DNA of 64,000 nt from Rebecca billardiae RCC1528 (lineage: Eukaryota > Haptophyta): the NCBI GenBank assembly GCA_965240325.2, contig OZ251226.1, positions 1,612,001-1,676,000 of the forward strand. The letters are read 5' to 3'. Below, in pieces: positions 22,457-32,770 of the stretch; positions within the stretch are counted from its first letter, which is position 1, and every line of letters starts with the position of its first letter. The position numbers and the translations under genes were made by a program. The notes below the pieces were generated by a model. It was not told the origin of the DNA, did no database searches, and saw nothing but the letters and a program-made list of their open reading frames with translations.

Positions 22457-23231
22457 CTACTGTCCGCCGGCGAGCGCCTTCTCTCGCGCGATCACCTCCG
22501 GCGCAAACTTGATGAGCAGGATCGTGCGCGATGCCTCGGAAGGGTCGGTGTGCGCCGTGACGCGCGCGGGGAAGCCCGAAGCCTCCAAGATCCCGCGTAC
22601 GATCCCAGCGACGAACGCGGCGCAGTTGAGGTTGGGCAGGCTGGGCGGCACAGAGATGAACTGGTTCACAAGGGGGTCGAGCTCTGAGATCATGTACTCG
22701 TCCTCGTTCTCCACGGACTTGGAGAGCGCGTCGGCCGCCTTGCCGAAGAGTACCTTCCACACGGTCGAGTTGATGTACTGCAGCATGCTCTGCATGCGCG
22801 TTTCTCTCCTCGTCTTGCCGTCGCGCAGCGCGACGAGCTCAAGCACGCGCACGCCGATGGCGGCACCCGCCTCCTCGAGCCTGGCGGGAGGGGGCGGGGG
22901 GGGGGGGAGGGCGCGGGCTCGATCGAGACGGAGCGCGGACGCGGGAGAGGCAAGAGAGGTACACAGCGTGTGCGCGCGCGGCGCGCACTTAAGCTCGAGC
23001 TCGTTGGCCGTGACACTCCGCGCCTGGCTGTACTGGATGAACTCGGAGAAGAGGTAGGCGAATGCACTCTGGCTCACCTGCAGAATGAAGGATGGCGGCG
23101 GTGGGAGCGGGCGCGTAAGGGTTCCCGTGCGCATGCGACGAGATCACCCGAGAGGTCGCCGCACATACCTCGCTGCGGCCCTTGCTGATGGGTCTATCCA
23201 CAATGTTCGCCTGCCGCGGCTTGGCCGCCAT
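22457..23231 (-). CDS. TRAPPC5: TRAPP complex subunit 5 (Trs31/Bet3 family)
   Basis: Join on the minus strand of 23231-23169, 23077-22989 and 22880-22457. Introns are 91 nt (23078-23168, GTATG...CAG) and 108 nt (22881-22988). The product is 191 aa, the usual size of TRAPPC5. Matching segments in order: ISKGRSEVSQSAFAYLFSEF, IQYSQARSVTANELELKLEE (across intron 2), GVRVLELVALRDGKTRRET, WKVLFGKAADALSK, ISELDPLVNQFISVPPSLPN, LNCAAFVAGIVRGILEASGF, PARVTAHT, TILLIKFAPEVIARE. TRAPP is the guanine-nucleotide exchange and tethering complex for Ypt1/Rab1 at the ER-Golgi interface, and this subunit is part of its core. The next gene downstream on the same strand is the kinase, 547 bp away; there is no sign that they are linked. 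Confidence 0.93.
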
Positions 23232-23314
23232 GCTGTGCCACCTTACGAGCCTAAAAGACTTTTAATGCTGGTATGCAGTTCTAATGCTGCCGCCGCTGCT
23301 CTTTATTACGACAA

Positions 23315-23404
23315 TACCCCCATATAGTGCAGATCAGCAAGACTGTACAGTGACGCACAACACACTACCCCCATACAGTGCAGATCAGCAAGACTGTACA
23401 GTGA
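23315..23404. repeat. 39-bp direct repeat, two units, period 51
   Basis: The unit containing GTGCAGATCAGCAAGACTGT occurs at 23315-23353 and 23366-23404 with one mismatch, just outside the left arm of the lipase inverted duplication. Confidence 0.8.
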
Positions 23405-23489
23405 TTCAGCGTATGGAAAGGCTTAACACTTCATCAATCTCTTTGGACTGATTACTACCAGTGAAGTGTTACCAGTAGTAAGTAAGTGC

Positions 23490-23608
23490 ACGCACACTCG
23501 TGGTTTGAGGTTGGGTGAGGGTGGTGGTTGGTTGGGGGCTGGCCAGGGTAGGGCTGGAGGCTTCGGCCGCCAGTCTGATCACCCGGAGCCCGTTATAAAG
23601 GGGAATTT
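23490..23608 (-). repeat. Interspersed repeat R, left copy
   Basis: Contains GGGCTGGCCAGGGTAGGGCT and CACCCGGAGCCCGTTATAAA. The same sequence occurs inverted at about 36996-37106 and in that same orientation at about 39860-39943. Two copies flank the lipase duplication; the third lies inside element copy D. Confidence 0.8.
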
Positions 23609-23835
23609 AAAAAACTCGGCTCAGCAGTCAGCAGGCATCTGGCCTGTTCGATTATTGCTGAACCGCCGGATGATAAAGTATCCGGCTCGGCCTACGTATC
23701 AGACGAGCGGTTTTGATTGGCGGCCGCCTGATTCAGGTTAAGCCGCGTTGCCCGCGTCTCAGCGTCGCCGCGCACGACGGGTGAGGTGAGCGCGACGACC
23801 CAACGTCCGTGTGCGCCTCCGATCACGAAGGACGG

Positions 23836-26800
23836 ATGAAGGCGTTCCTCCTGCTCCTTCTCCACGTGCCTGTGGTGGCATCGCTCGCCCTCGGCCATCC
23901 TCACGGGCGCATCTTGCACCTCGCACACCTCGCTCCCACCGAGTCGAACTGCACGTGCATCTCCGAGTGCGAGCCGTGCGAGCTGCGCGCCGACGTGCAT
24001 GACGGCTCGCAATGCCCCTCGGGGCGCAGCTGGTGCCGGACGGAAGGGGCGCATGGCTATACAGCCGCCAGCGACGAGTCCGGTTGCGGAATCGCCGCGG
24101 ATGCGTCGTGGTGGTGGGACGTGTGCGTCGACCTGCCGAATCGCACCGTCTACGAGCCGCAGGGTGTGCTCGAGCGCCAGGCGTACACCTCGGCGCACGA
24201 GCTCGTCAGCGGTGGCGACATGGCGTACTACGCGCTGGCAGCTACGTTGCCGTACTGCGTCTCGAGCGACTCCAAGGCGTACCCCGGGCAAAGCTGTGGA
24301 GCCCAATGGGAGTTGCGCCCCACTCTCGACGACATCGCCAGCGTGGACAATTGGACGTGCGTCGCGTGCTCCCTCCTGCCAAACGTGACTCTGGTCCGGC
24401 GGAGGTGCGCACGGCAAGCTGACCTCACGGTGGTGGTCATGTACGACGCAGCCAAGCACGCCGTGACGGTGGCATTCCAAGGGACGGACAAGTACTCGCG
24501 GACGAACTGGTGGAACAACCTCGACCTCGCTCCCGAGCACCCTTGGCGCGGTCTCGGCGACGACTGGGACTCCGTGTGGGTGCATCGCGGCTTCTTTGAG
24601 GAGTACTCGGAGCTCCAAGGGATGGTCTACGACGCGCTTGCGCACGTCAACGACGAGATCCTGGCCGCGCACGACGAGCCCGCGAGCTTGGCCGTCGTTG
24701 GTCACTCCAAAGGCGGTGCAGTGGCAACCCTTGCCGCCTTCGACCTGGCCAGCATGTGGGACCTCGGCCTGGCTGCCCAGTACGGCAACGGGACGAGCGC
24801 CACGCCCGCGTGCTCGGGCGTGCTGCCGTGCGCGTACGCAATGCCTCGCAACGCTGGCAGCCTGCGCCACATGACGCCGTGGAACCTCCATCGACCATTC
24901 GTCGTCACCTTCGCCCAACCTCGAGTGGGAGGGGTGGCATTTGGCGACTTCTACGGCAGGCTTGTGACAGAGCACTATCGCTTTGTCAACCAGTACGACA
25001 TCGCGGTGGCCACGCCCCCCTTGACGGGCAGTCTTGGGTACTTCCATGTGCCATCTGTGGCGGTGCACTTTCCTGCAGTGCGCGGCGACGCGGACGTCCT
25101 CGGTCAAGACGTGTGTGGGCCTTCTGACTATGCGGTGTGTGATGTGCGCGACGCGGGTGTGGAGGACGCCGCGTGCCAGGCATCCTGCACTGTGTGCGAC
25201 CCGACCTACGCCGGCCACGGCAAGTTCTGCGGCGTGGAGCATTTGATCGGCAATGCCAAGTACTGCACGGGGGGCACCTCGGAGACGTCGCAGCCGGGCG
25301 AGACGCTGACGCCAGCGGATGGGGCCGAGGACGACGACGATGGCGACGATGGTGACGGCGGCCGCGACGGTGACGGGCCATCTGCCGACGACGACGCGGG
25401 AAGCGCGCAGAGCATCTGGACCGCGCCTCTCATCGCTGGCCTCTCCGTCGGAGCAGCTGCCATCGTCGGCGTCGGCGTCGCAGCCACACTGAGGCTAAAA
25501 TCAGTGCACAGAGGTTGCTGGCGCGGCCGCGGCGACCCTCACCTCGTCATGGACGGTATCCGCATCGAAGCGACAACGCCCGCGGGTGCGCCACGGGTGC
25601 GGCGCATGTCAACTCGAGAGCGATTGGCGGCGCTCCTCCGGCGCACCAGATTGGTGGCGCTCTCCCGGCGCAGGCGCGCGTCGCGCAGGGAGGGCGAGCC
25701 GCCTCGGGAGAAGCCGATGCTCGCCAAGAAGTTGAGAGCCGAGATTGCCGCGCACCGGGCTGCGCACATCATCCAGCCCGAGCGGGCCGTCACGCACTTT
25801 TGGTGCTGGGAGCGCGTGTGGGTGGTGCGCCACGTCGTGCGCGCCTTCTTCGTGTCCGATCTCTCTGCCCACCGCTGGCGCGACGTGCGCTTCTACGACG
25901 AGCGCGCCAAGGCCATCCCGCACGCCGAGCCCTCTGAGGCGAGCAACTACACGGCCTGGCGGTACTCCGTGATGGTCACCATCCTGCTCCTGCTGCTTTC
26001 GAGCTCGGGCATCGTCATCCTCGCCTCCCTCGCCACGGGCGTGCAGGACGCAGGGGACCCGCTCGCCATTGGCTCGAGCCAGAACACGCTCGAGACCGCG
26101 TGCGGCGCGGTGCGCTTCGAGCCCTCGCCCTCCATCGATGCGTCCGTCATCATACGGAGCGAGCTGCAGGACTTTGGCGACGAGCGGTGTGCGAAGGAGT
26201 GCGACGAGTTGCCCGCCATCGCGTCGTCCGTCCTCGAGGCCGCTGCGGACGCCGTCACGTCCGAGGTCGCCGCGGCTGAAGTGTCGCTCGGAGCTGGCGT
26301 CACTGCCTCGTGCGCGGGGCGCACTGCCAATGCCAGCGAAACGGCGTATGCCGCCACGCTCGAGGCCACTGGCTCCGCGGTGGCTGCGGAGGCGGCTGCA
26401 AACAGCACACGTGACGCGATCCTGCGCGTCTGCGCCGACACGCGCGCAGAGGCGCAGCTCACTGCCAATGCCCTCGGCGCAGTCGCCCAAGGCGCCATCA
26501 ACGGCGCCGCCGCTGAGCTCGGGGTTGGCTACGACGCTGCCTCTCGCGGCCTCGCTGCGCGGTGCACGGAGCTCTGCTCGGAGGCGTTGCGTACTCTCCT
26601 TGGGTCCGTCTGCAAGCACGTGCCCACCGATGCCGAGCTCTCGGCAACGCTTGAGGTTGACGACCTTGTGCGAAGGGCGGCACTCGGCGCTGTGCGCACC
26701 GTTGCGCAAACGGCTTGCGGCCAGCGCAAGTTGTACACGACGTCCAGGGCGGCGGACTGCCTCATGGCGCGTTGGCGCCTGGGCATGGCTGTGGGCACTG

Positions 26801-27999
26801 CCGTGGCCAAGATGCTGGCCTTTCTGCTCGTCGTCTGCGCTCTCGCCGCTGGCCGCGTGTGGCTCCGCTCCCAGCGCTTCCTGCTCGCCGGCTTCGCCCT
26901 CAACGCTGTCGCTCCAGTAGTCCTGACCGCAGTGCCGTGGTTCTCCGCGCTCGGCATCCAGGACGTGATCGAGGACGAGATGCGAGGTTCGCTTTCGGCT
27001 CCGGTGATCTCCTGGCGCTACCGCCTGGAGATTGCGTCCAGCTCCATGCGCAGCGTGCTCCCCATCTTGCTCGCGTCGTTCCCCGCCATGCTGCGCGCAT
27101 CGCACGTGTGGAAGTCCATCGCTCCGCACTCCTCCATGTGGGGTTGGGTCATCTGGGTGATCCCCGTGGTGCATTTCGCGGTGGTCTTTGGAGGCCTCCT
27201 CTTCCCCATGCACACGGTGGGGGATGCGTGGTTTGGCGGCGCCACCGTCACCTTCTCGAGTGCCTTGGTCGGGTACATGCTCATCGCGCATGTGGTGAAT
27301 GCGAGTCGCGAGCCAGGCGCCTACCGCGCGACCAAGGCCTTTGCGGGCGCAGCGCTGTTGAAGCAGGGCTGTAAGGTCGCGACCGTGGCTTTCTTCGGCC
27401 TCTGGGCATATCACGCCGTGCTGGGCGTCTGGCTGTCGGTGACGCAGCCGCTCACCAACCAGCCGCGCGAAGAGCTCGTGGAGGAGCTCAACGAGCACCT
27501 CACTGAAGAGGGCCTCGAGTACATGCGCTCGCACTGGGCCAACGTGGCCTCCTTCATCCTCGACATTCTCTCCGCCGCCCTCCTCGCACAACTTGCGTGC
27601 GCAGATGGGTTGGCCAACCTTGCCGTCCAGCTGCGGACGGTGGACGGCTACCTCGCGCACTCACATGCAGTGCGCAGAGACCCAGAGGCTGAACTCACGG
27701 CAGCCGACGCTGCCGGCAACGGCGGCGCGACAAACCAGGAGCCTGCACTGTACGACGATGGCCTGTACGACGAGGGCATCGAGTCGATCCACGCAATGGT
27801 CGAGGATGAGCTCCAGGTGCTGCTGGAGCAACGACAGGCGCGACGCGACGCGATGCAGCAGGCGCTCTCGCAGGACCGGCAACCTGGGCAGGCGATGCCG
27901 CCGACAGGCGTGAGGCGCTTCTCCACCGCAGTGGCGCACCTTTTTGTCTCGCATCCCGACGTCAATGCCCAGACGAAGCCAATAAATCACAAATGTTAG
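23836..27999 (+). CDS. Membrane-anchored class 3 lipase-like protein, copy 1
   Basis: Intronless, 1387 aa, ATG 23836 to TAG 27997-27999. An N-terminal signal peptide (MKAFLLLLLHVPVVASLALG) leads into a Cys-rich secreted part. The lipase_3 alpha/beta-hydrolase region spans about residues 195-430: TVAFQGTD (oxyanion strand), VHRGFFEEYSEL, nucleophile elbow VVGHSKGGAVATLAA, FAQPRVGG, then candidate acid and histidine in FVNQYDIAVATPP and GYFHVP. A Cys-rich knot and an Asp/Gly-rich linker follow. Then comes a transmembrane helix (LIAGLSVGAAAIVGVGVAAT), a basic loop, a second helix (VTILLLLLSSSGIVILASLA), a ~230-residue Ala-rich segment, and about six hydrophobic helices before a cytosolic tail. 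An ecto-lipase fused to a polytopic membrane domain fits best. The C-terminal membrane domain is not recognised. Confidence 0.82.
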   Translation: MKAFLLLLLHVPVVASLALGHPHGRILHLAHLAPTESNCTCISECEPCELRADVHDGSQCPSGRSWCRTEGAHGYTAASDESGCGIAADASWWWDVCVDLPNRTVYEPQGVLERQAYTSAHELVSGGDMAYYALAATLPYCVSSDSKAYPGQSCGAQWELRPTLDDIASVDNWTCVACSLLPNVTLVRRRCARQADLTVVVMYDAAKHAVTVAFQGTDKYSRTNWWNNLDLAPEHPWRGLGDDWDSVWVHRGFFEEYSELQGMVYDALAHVNDEILAAHDEPASLAVVGHSKGGAVATLAAFDLASMWDLGLAAQYGNGTSATPACSGVLPCAYAMPRNAGSLRHMTPWNLHRPFVVTFAQPRVGGVAFGDFYGRLVTEHYRFVNQYDIAVATPPLTGSLGYFHVPSVAVHFPAVRGDADVLGQDVCGPSDYAVCDVRDAGVEDAACQASCTVCDPTYAGHGKFCGVEHLIGNAKYCTGGTSETSQPGETLTPADGAEDDDDGDDGDGGRDGDGPSADDDAGSAQSIWTAPLIAGLSVGAAAIVGVGVAATLRLKSVHRGCWRGRGDPHLVMDGIRIEATTPAGAPRVRRMSTRERLAALLRRTRLVALSRRRRASRREGEPPREKPMLAKKLRAEIAAHRAAHIIQPERAVTHFWCWERVWVVRHVVRAFFVSDLSAHRWRDVRFYDERAKAIPHAEPSEASNYTAWRYSVMVTILLLLLSSSGIVILASLATGVQDAGDPLAIGSSQNTLETACGAVRFEPSPSIDASVIIRSELQDFGDERCAKECDELPAIASSVLEAAADAVTSEVAAAEVSLGAGVTASCAGRTANASETAYAATLEATGSAVAAEAAANSTRDAILRVCADTRAEAQLTANALGAVAQGAINGAAAELGVGYDAASRGLAARCTELCSEALRTLLGSVCKHVPTDAELSATLEVDDLVRRAALGAVRTVAQTACGQRKLYTTSRAADCLMARWRLGMAVGTAVAKMLAFLLVVCALAAGRVWLRSQRFLLAGFALNAVAPVVLTAVPWFSALGIQDVIEDEMRGSLSAPVISWRYRLEIASSSMRSVLPILLASFPAMLRASHVWKSIAPHSSMWGWVIWVIPVVHFAVVFGGLLFPMHTVGDAWFGGATVTFSSALVGYMLIAHVVNASREPGAYRATKAFAGAALLKQGCKVATVAFFGLWAYHAVLGVWLSVTQPLTNQPREELVEELNEHLTEEGLEYMRSHWANVASFILDILSAALLAQLACADGLANLAVQLRTVDGYLAHSHAVRRDPEAELTAADAAGNGGATNQEPALYDDGLYDEGIESIHAMVEDELQVLLEQRQARRDAMQQALSQDRQPGQAMPPTGVRRFSTAVAHLFVSHPDVNAQTKPINHKC

Positions 28000-28046
28000 C
28001 ATTGATGATGCTGATGACGCGAGTCGCATCATCCAGCCAAGTCTAG

Positions 28047-28192
<146 letters not shown>

Positions 28193-28207
28193 TTATTACT
28201 ACTACTA

Positions 28208-29047
28208 TACAGGGGTCTCAACTGAATAATATATATATTAGCTGTATCTCTGTTAATTTATTCAGTGCCGCTGGCGGCTGGACAGGCATCTGAACACTTG
28301 ATTGCCTGGCTAGATGTGGTCTAGCACAGCCCACTCCCTGATGGCCATTCTGACGAGTGGGTGGCTGCTTGGCCAGCTCTCCATGCTGGGCTGTGGTGCC
28401 ATCCAGAGTGCGCATGTGCAGCAGCCCAGGACCAGGTGGGTGCAGCGAGGGGTGCGGCAGGCAGCAGTGGGTGGTCAGCTTGAAAATCCATGCAGGCCAG
28501 CCACCAGCAGCTAGCTGCTAGGCTGCATGAGCTCTTGGCTGCACCAGCCCCACTCCAGCCCCCTCAAGTCGGGTGGCTGGCCACCCTCGGGGTGTGTCAG
28601 CGGGTGCTGCTGCTGGCCTCCCAGTGCAGGGGAGCTGACCCGACAGGTCCTTGCGCAGGTGGGGGCGCGGGATTGGGCACTGTGCCACAGCAGCTGCATC
28701 CCATGAGCTCCCCCCCATGTGGCATGCAGCCCTCCCTAGGGGGTACCAGATCCGATCTGAGATCCACTGCCAAGCACAATTTAGGCCTGGTCTGTGTGGG
28801 CACACGGCCCGCGACCAGTGACGACAAGCCTGCTGCAGGATCTGGCCAGCTGCGACAGGCTGTACGCCTGCAGCCGTGTGACCTGCTGGTGTGCCCAACT
28901 CCAGCCCACGCGCGCTGGGGCTGACGCGTTGGGTCGAAACCGTCGTGCACGGGCCGTGGGGGCCGCCTGGATCAGCCCAGGGGGGCAGGGTGAGCAGTGG
29001 CGTGCAGCTCAGTCAGAATGTGACGTTTAATTGTTGAGACCCCTGTA
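28208..29047. mobile_element. TIR transposon, non-autonomous, TA target duplication (840 bp)
   Basis: Perfect 15-bp terminal inverted repeats, TACAGGGGTCTCAAC at 28208-28222 and GTTGAGACCCCTGTA at 29033-29047, are flanked on both sides by TA (28206-28207 and 29048-29049). The TA duplication suggests Tc1/mariner-like or related transposition. The interior is GC-rich and heavy in CAGC/GCTG words, unlike the surrounding GCGC-rich DNA. No transposase domain is visible in any frame. It lies directly left of Helitron2-like copy B. Confidence 0.8.
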
Positions 29048-29065
29048 TACTGCGCTGGCGGAATG

Positions 29066-30860
29066 ATGGCCCGCGGTGCAGGGCGGAGCGCGCAGCGTGG
29101 AGCCCGCTCCGTGGGCCCTAACCACGTTTCAAAAAGATCTTTGATCAAGAAAAAAGGGACGGGGGGCGATTTTCAAGGCTGGAAGAGACCGAGTTTCGAA
29201 TTTTGAGACCGCAAAGAGACATCGACTAGCGAGAAATGGACGCGCCCACGACTTCAGATAAGCAAAGCGGGAGTGACGCCCGTCCAAAAAACTTCACGCC
29301 CTTTAGGATCCCTAACGTAACGAACCGTTACAAGCGATTTTTTCCAAGCAATGAGATTGCCGCAAGGTCAAGGAGCGACGACGACGTATCTAGATAGCCC
29401 GGCATTTACTTGTGTGCTGGACTGCCGCTTCAGTGGCGCGGGTTCTGATCAATCACCCAGGGCCCGGTCTGGTCATAAATGAGCCCGCCGTTTATGACGA
29501 CCCATTCATGTACATGTATGAACAATAATGGGTCATTAGACCGCGTCGTATCTTAAAAAACCGCTTCACGTTGGACCGCGTCGTATCAATGCTCGTAAAT
29601 GAAATTCTATTCTACCGCTTCACGTAGTAACCCTGGTGATGATCATAGATTATTGAAGATGCTCGCGTCGAGTCGTCGCGCCCCCCCCCCCCCGTCACAC
29701 GCAAAACAAAAGAGGTGGGCCCGATCGCACGTGGGGGGCGATGGCAAGCAGCACCTCGACCGGCGACGCCGACCAGGACTACGTTCGCCGCGTATTGAAC
29801 GCGCTGCTCGACTCGAGGACGGTGACGCGGGTGAACAACACCACGTTCCAGAGCACCGCTGCCGCCATCTCCGTCGCCAGGCACAAGCAGACCATCCCCG
29901 GCGCCGCCAGCGAGTACGGCGTGTCAACAAAAGCGATCAAGAAGCTCCTTGGCCAGGTCCGCGAGGTGCTGGCGGCGGAGGGCGCACTCGGCAGCGGTGG
30001 CGCTGCGCGGTTGATCACCGACTTCACCACGCGCCCCGCAGGCCAGCTCCCTCCCTCCTCCTCACCCGGCCCAAGAGCTGGCAGCCGCTTCGAGGCACTC
30101 GCCGCGCTCGACGGGGAAATGCCCGCTGCAGACAGAGCAAGCACAACCACAGCGGGGGCGCCCGGCCGGCTCGCTCAGCCTGCTGGGCACGCTCAACCTA
30201 GGCGTCACGTGCTACCTCGGCTCGCTGCTGGCTGCGCTGCTCGCGTGCCCTTCCATCGTCTCGCTCGCCACATCTGCCGCGGCGGAGCAGTGCACCAACC
30301 CCATCGTGTCCAGCATGCGCTCGCTGGCGCTCGCGCATGTCAACTGCGAGTGGCCCAGCGAGGTGGGGCCGACGCGTAGCTTGCTCGAGCCGCTCCACGA
30401 CGCGATCGCGGAGGTCTGTCGGTGGACAACGGCGTTTGGGCAGCAGCAGCAGGACGCGTGCGAGGTGCTGTACAAAATCATGGAGGCCCTGGCTGGCTGC
30501 GACGAGGCGTGCTCGTACCTTGGCTTGCTCGAGTGCCTCGGTCAGTTGGCGAGCGAGCAGCCCTCGCAGCAGCAGCGCGTGCCGACGCCGACAATCTCGC
30601 AGCAGCAGCGCGTGCCGACGATCTCAGTCGGCCATGACTTCGACTGTACACAATCGGCGCCGCGCCGGCGGCTGCGATGGGCCCGCCCGGCCGCGCGGCG
30701 GCCGGGTGGCGGCGCGCCGCTGGAGAGTCTACTCGCTGCCGGGCTCGCGGCCGGGCGGGCCCACTCTCGATCGCGACGGAGGGTGCGACGGAGGGTGCAC
30801 CGCCACCGCGGGCCCCGAACTACGTTCGTTCTACGGAAAAGGACCGCGGAACGCGGTCAT
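29066..30860 (+). mobile_element. Helitron2-like element, copy B (1795 bp)
   Basis: Starts ATGGCCCGCGG at 29066. The internal inverted repeat CACCGCGGGCC lies at 30804-30814, 46 bp from the right tip. The right-end hairpin GACCGCG-GAA-CGCGGTC occupies 30842-30858, followed by AT. It is collinear with copy A over its full length. It carries the C19-like gene from ATG 29741. A decayed copy follows immediately head-to-tail at 30861. No replicase, helicase or transposase is encoded. Confidence 0.75.
29741..30640 (+). pseudogene. Element-borne protein: HTH plus truncated C19 protease-like domain (copy B)
   Basis: Same gene as at 7157-8059. The first part is intact from ATG 29741 through the HTH-like helix. 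A 4-nt insertion near 30130 (relative to copy A) then moves the reading to another frame. That second frame is clean and shows the Cys box (NLGVTCYLGSLLAALLACPS, with the candidate catalytic Cys codon at 30210-30212) and a typical QQDA box (QQQQDACEVLYKIMEAL, about 30440-30490). Copies A and B are broken at different places, so their common ancestor was probably open through both boxes. The frame then runs into the element's right end with Gln/Arg-rich sequence and no His box. In C19 enzymes the Cys box bears the nucleophile; here the Asn before it and the following Asn/Gln are not conserved, so activity is doubtful. Confidence 0.6.
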
Positions 30861-31335
30861 AATAAGGGTGACGCCCGTCCGTCCAAAAAAAGTCACGCCC
30901 TTTATTTAGGATGCTTAACGTAGCAGTAACGAACCGTTACGAGCGATTTGTTTTGGCACCAATGAGATTGCCGCAAGGTCAAGGAGCGACGACGTAGCGA
31001 GCCGGTACAGTAAATGATTACTAGGGTGCTGAACTGGCTTCGGCCGCCGGTTCTGATCACCCACTACCCAGCCGCAGGGCCCGGTCTGATCATAAATGAG
31101 CCCGTTTATTGATATGACCCATTGATGTATGAATAATGGGTCATGGGACCGCGTCGTATCATAATCGATGCTCGTAAATGAGCCATTGAAATATTCTATT
31201 TCTACCGCGCGCTTCACGTAGTAACCCTGCCTGATGATCATAAATGCTCATCGCGTCGAGTCGTCGCGCACGCGGCGGCCCCGTCACGATTGGCCCCGAA
31301 GTGTGGTGCAGGCCCGATCGCGAGCACGTGCCGTG

Positions 31336-31937
31336 GGCGGGCAAGCAGCACCTCGACCGGCGACGCCGACCAGGACTACGTTCGCCGCGTATTGAAGGCG
31401 CTGCTCGACTCGGGGACGGTCACGCGGTTGAACAACAACGGAACACGTTCCAGAGCACCGCTGCCGCCATCTGTCATGCCATCTCCGTCGCCAGGCACAA
31501 GCAGACCACCCCCTGCGCCGCGAGCGAGTACGGTGTGTCGACAAGTCGGCGATCAAGAAGCTCCTTGGCCAGGTCCGCAAGGTGGGAGGGCGCACTCCAC
31601 AGCGGCGGCGCGACTCGACTGATCACGGACTTCACCGCGCGCCCAGCAGCCCAGCCCCCTCCCTCATCCTCACTCACTCAGTGACTCACCCGGCCCTGCA
31701 GCCGGCAGCCGCTTCGAGGCCGGCCTTGCCCAGCTCGAGGGGGAAATGCCGGCAGAGCAAGCACAGCCGCAGCGGGGACGCCCGGCCGGCTCGCTTAGCA
31801 TGCTGGGCACGCGCAACCTAGGCGTCACGTGCTACCTCGGCTCGCTGCTGGCGGCGCTGCTCGCGTGCACTTCCATCGTCTTGCTGGAAGCTGCGCGCAT
31901 CGTGAGAGCTTGCAGCTTGCGTGCACTTCTGATGTAG
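31336..31937 (+). pseudogene. Decayed third copy of the HTH/C19-like gene
   Basis: Fragments in changing frames match the N-terminal region (STSTGDADQDYVRRVLKALL) and the Cys box (NLGVTCYLGSLLAALLACTS, about 31817-31876). Several indels and stops; the QQDA region is lost. Confidence 0.6.
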
Positions 31938-32132
31938 GCGGTGTGGCTGCGTGCGCGATCCTTCTGCACTCGCCACTTAGAGCTGCTCCAGACCCTGCCT
32001 GCGCCTCGCGGGCCTCGCCACCGGTGCCCCCTCTTCTAAATCCTTGTCCACGTCCATGAGATTGAGATCAGCGGCACCGTGAGCACGCGCATCCGTGCAC
32101 GCGCTTGCGGCCGATGCGGCGATGGCGCGGGT

Positions 32133-32188
32133 AGCTCCTCGGGTCAAGGGCGTTTGGCTGAGCTCCTCGGGTCAAGGGCGTTTGGCTG
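32133..32188. repeat. 28-bp perfect tandem repeat, two units
   Basis: AGCTCCTCGGGTCAAGGGCG plus TTTGGCTG occurs at 32133-32160 and again at 32161-32188 with no mismatch, in the unshared part of copy B'. Confidence 0.9.
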
Positions 32189-32770
32189 GAGCTGCATACA
32201 CGAATATTGGCACGGTTCTGCCCGATCCCAACGCTAATGCGGCGCGCTTGCCGAAGGCAGCAGCATTGACTGATGCCTTCTGCCTCGTTTGGCTAACCTT
32301 GCGCAAGGCCGCGCACTCACGCGACACGCTGCCCGTGCCAGCGCGCGCGCGGGCTTGGCTTCTTGGTGGGCACCTGCTAGCTAGGTTTTCCGGCGGCGTT
32401 CATCATCGTGTGTCCGAGTAGCACGCCGAAGGCCGAGTGTCTGGTTGGCTCATCACTGGCAGCGCTAAAGCCTATAAAGCTCGGGCGGCTCCCTGCCGTG
32501 TCACGTGTCACTCGGCGGGCACCGGTCTGCGGCGACTGGAATCACGGATGACGGCGGATCAGATCAGTCAGACTAGTGATTCGGCCGGACCGTGGGCGTA
32601 GCGGAGTCTGTCAGCCTGGCAGGCGACGGTGAGTACGTCAACTGCGACGGAGTGCACGGCCACCGCGGGCCCCCAACTGCGTTGTTTCTGACGGAATGCG
32701 ATCATAATTTGGATTCGTTCTGAACGATGAGCGCGTTGACAACGTTGTGATGCCAGGACGGCGAAGCGCC

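Larger units (their letters stand above)
30861..32705 (+). mobile_element. Helitron2-like element, copy B' (degenerate, left end missing)
   Basis: Begins at the right tip of copy B with sequence matching about position 200 of the element (GTGACGCCCGTCC, then CACGCCCTTTATTTAGGAT). It follows copies A and B, with many indels, to about 31900. The middle (about 31940-32640) is not shared. A decayed right end is recognisable at 32640-32705: CACCGCGGGCC, CAACTGCGTTG and a damaged hairpin ending GATCAT. It is head-to-tail with copy B. Confidence 0.6.

Noticed and set aside
23315-23404. CRISPR-like direct repeats
   Set aside because: Only two units with a 12-bp gap in a eukaryotic intergenic region; no array and no cas genes.
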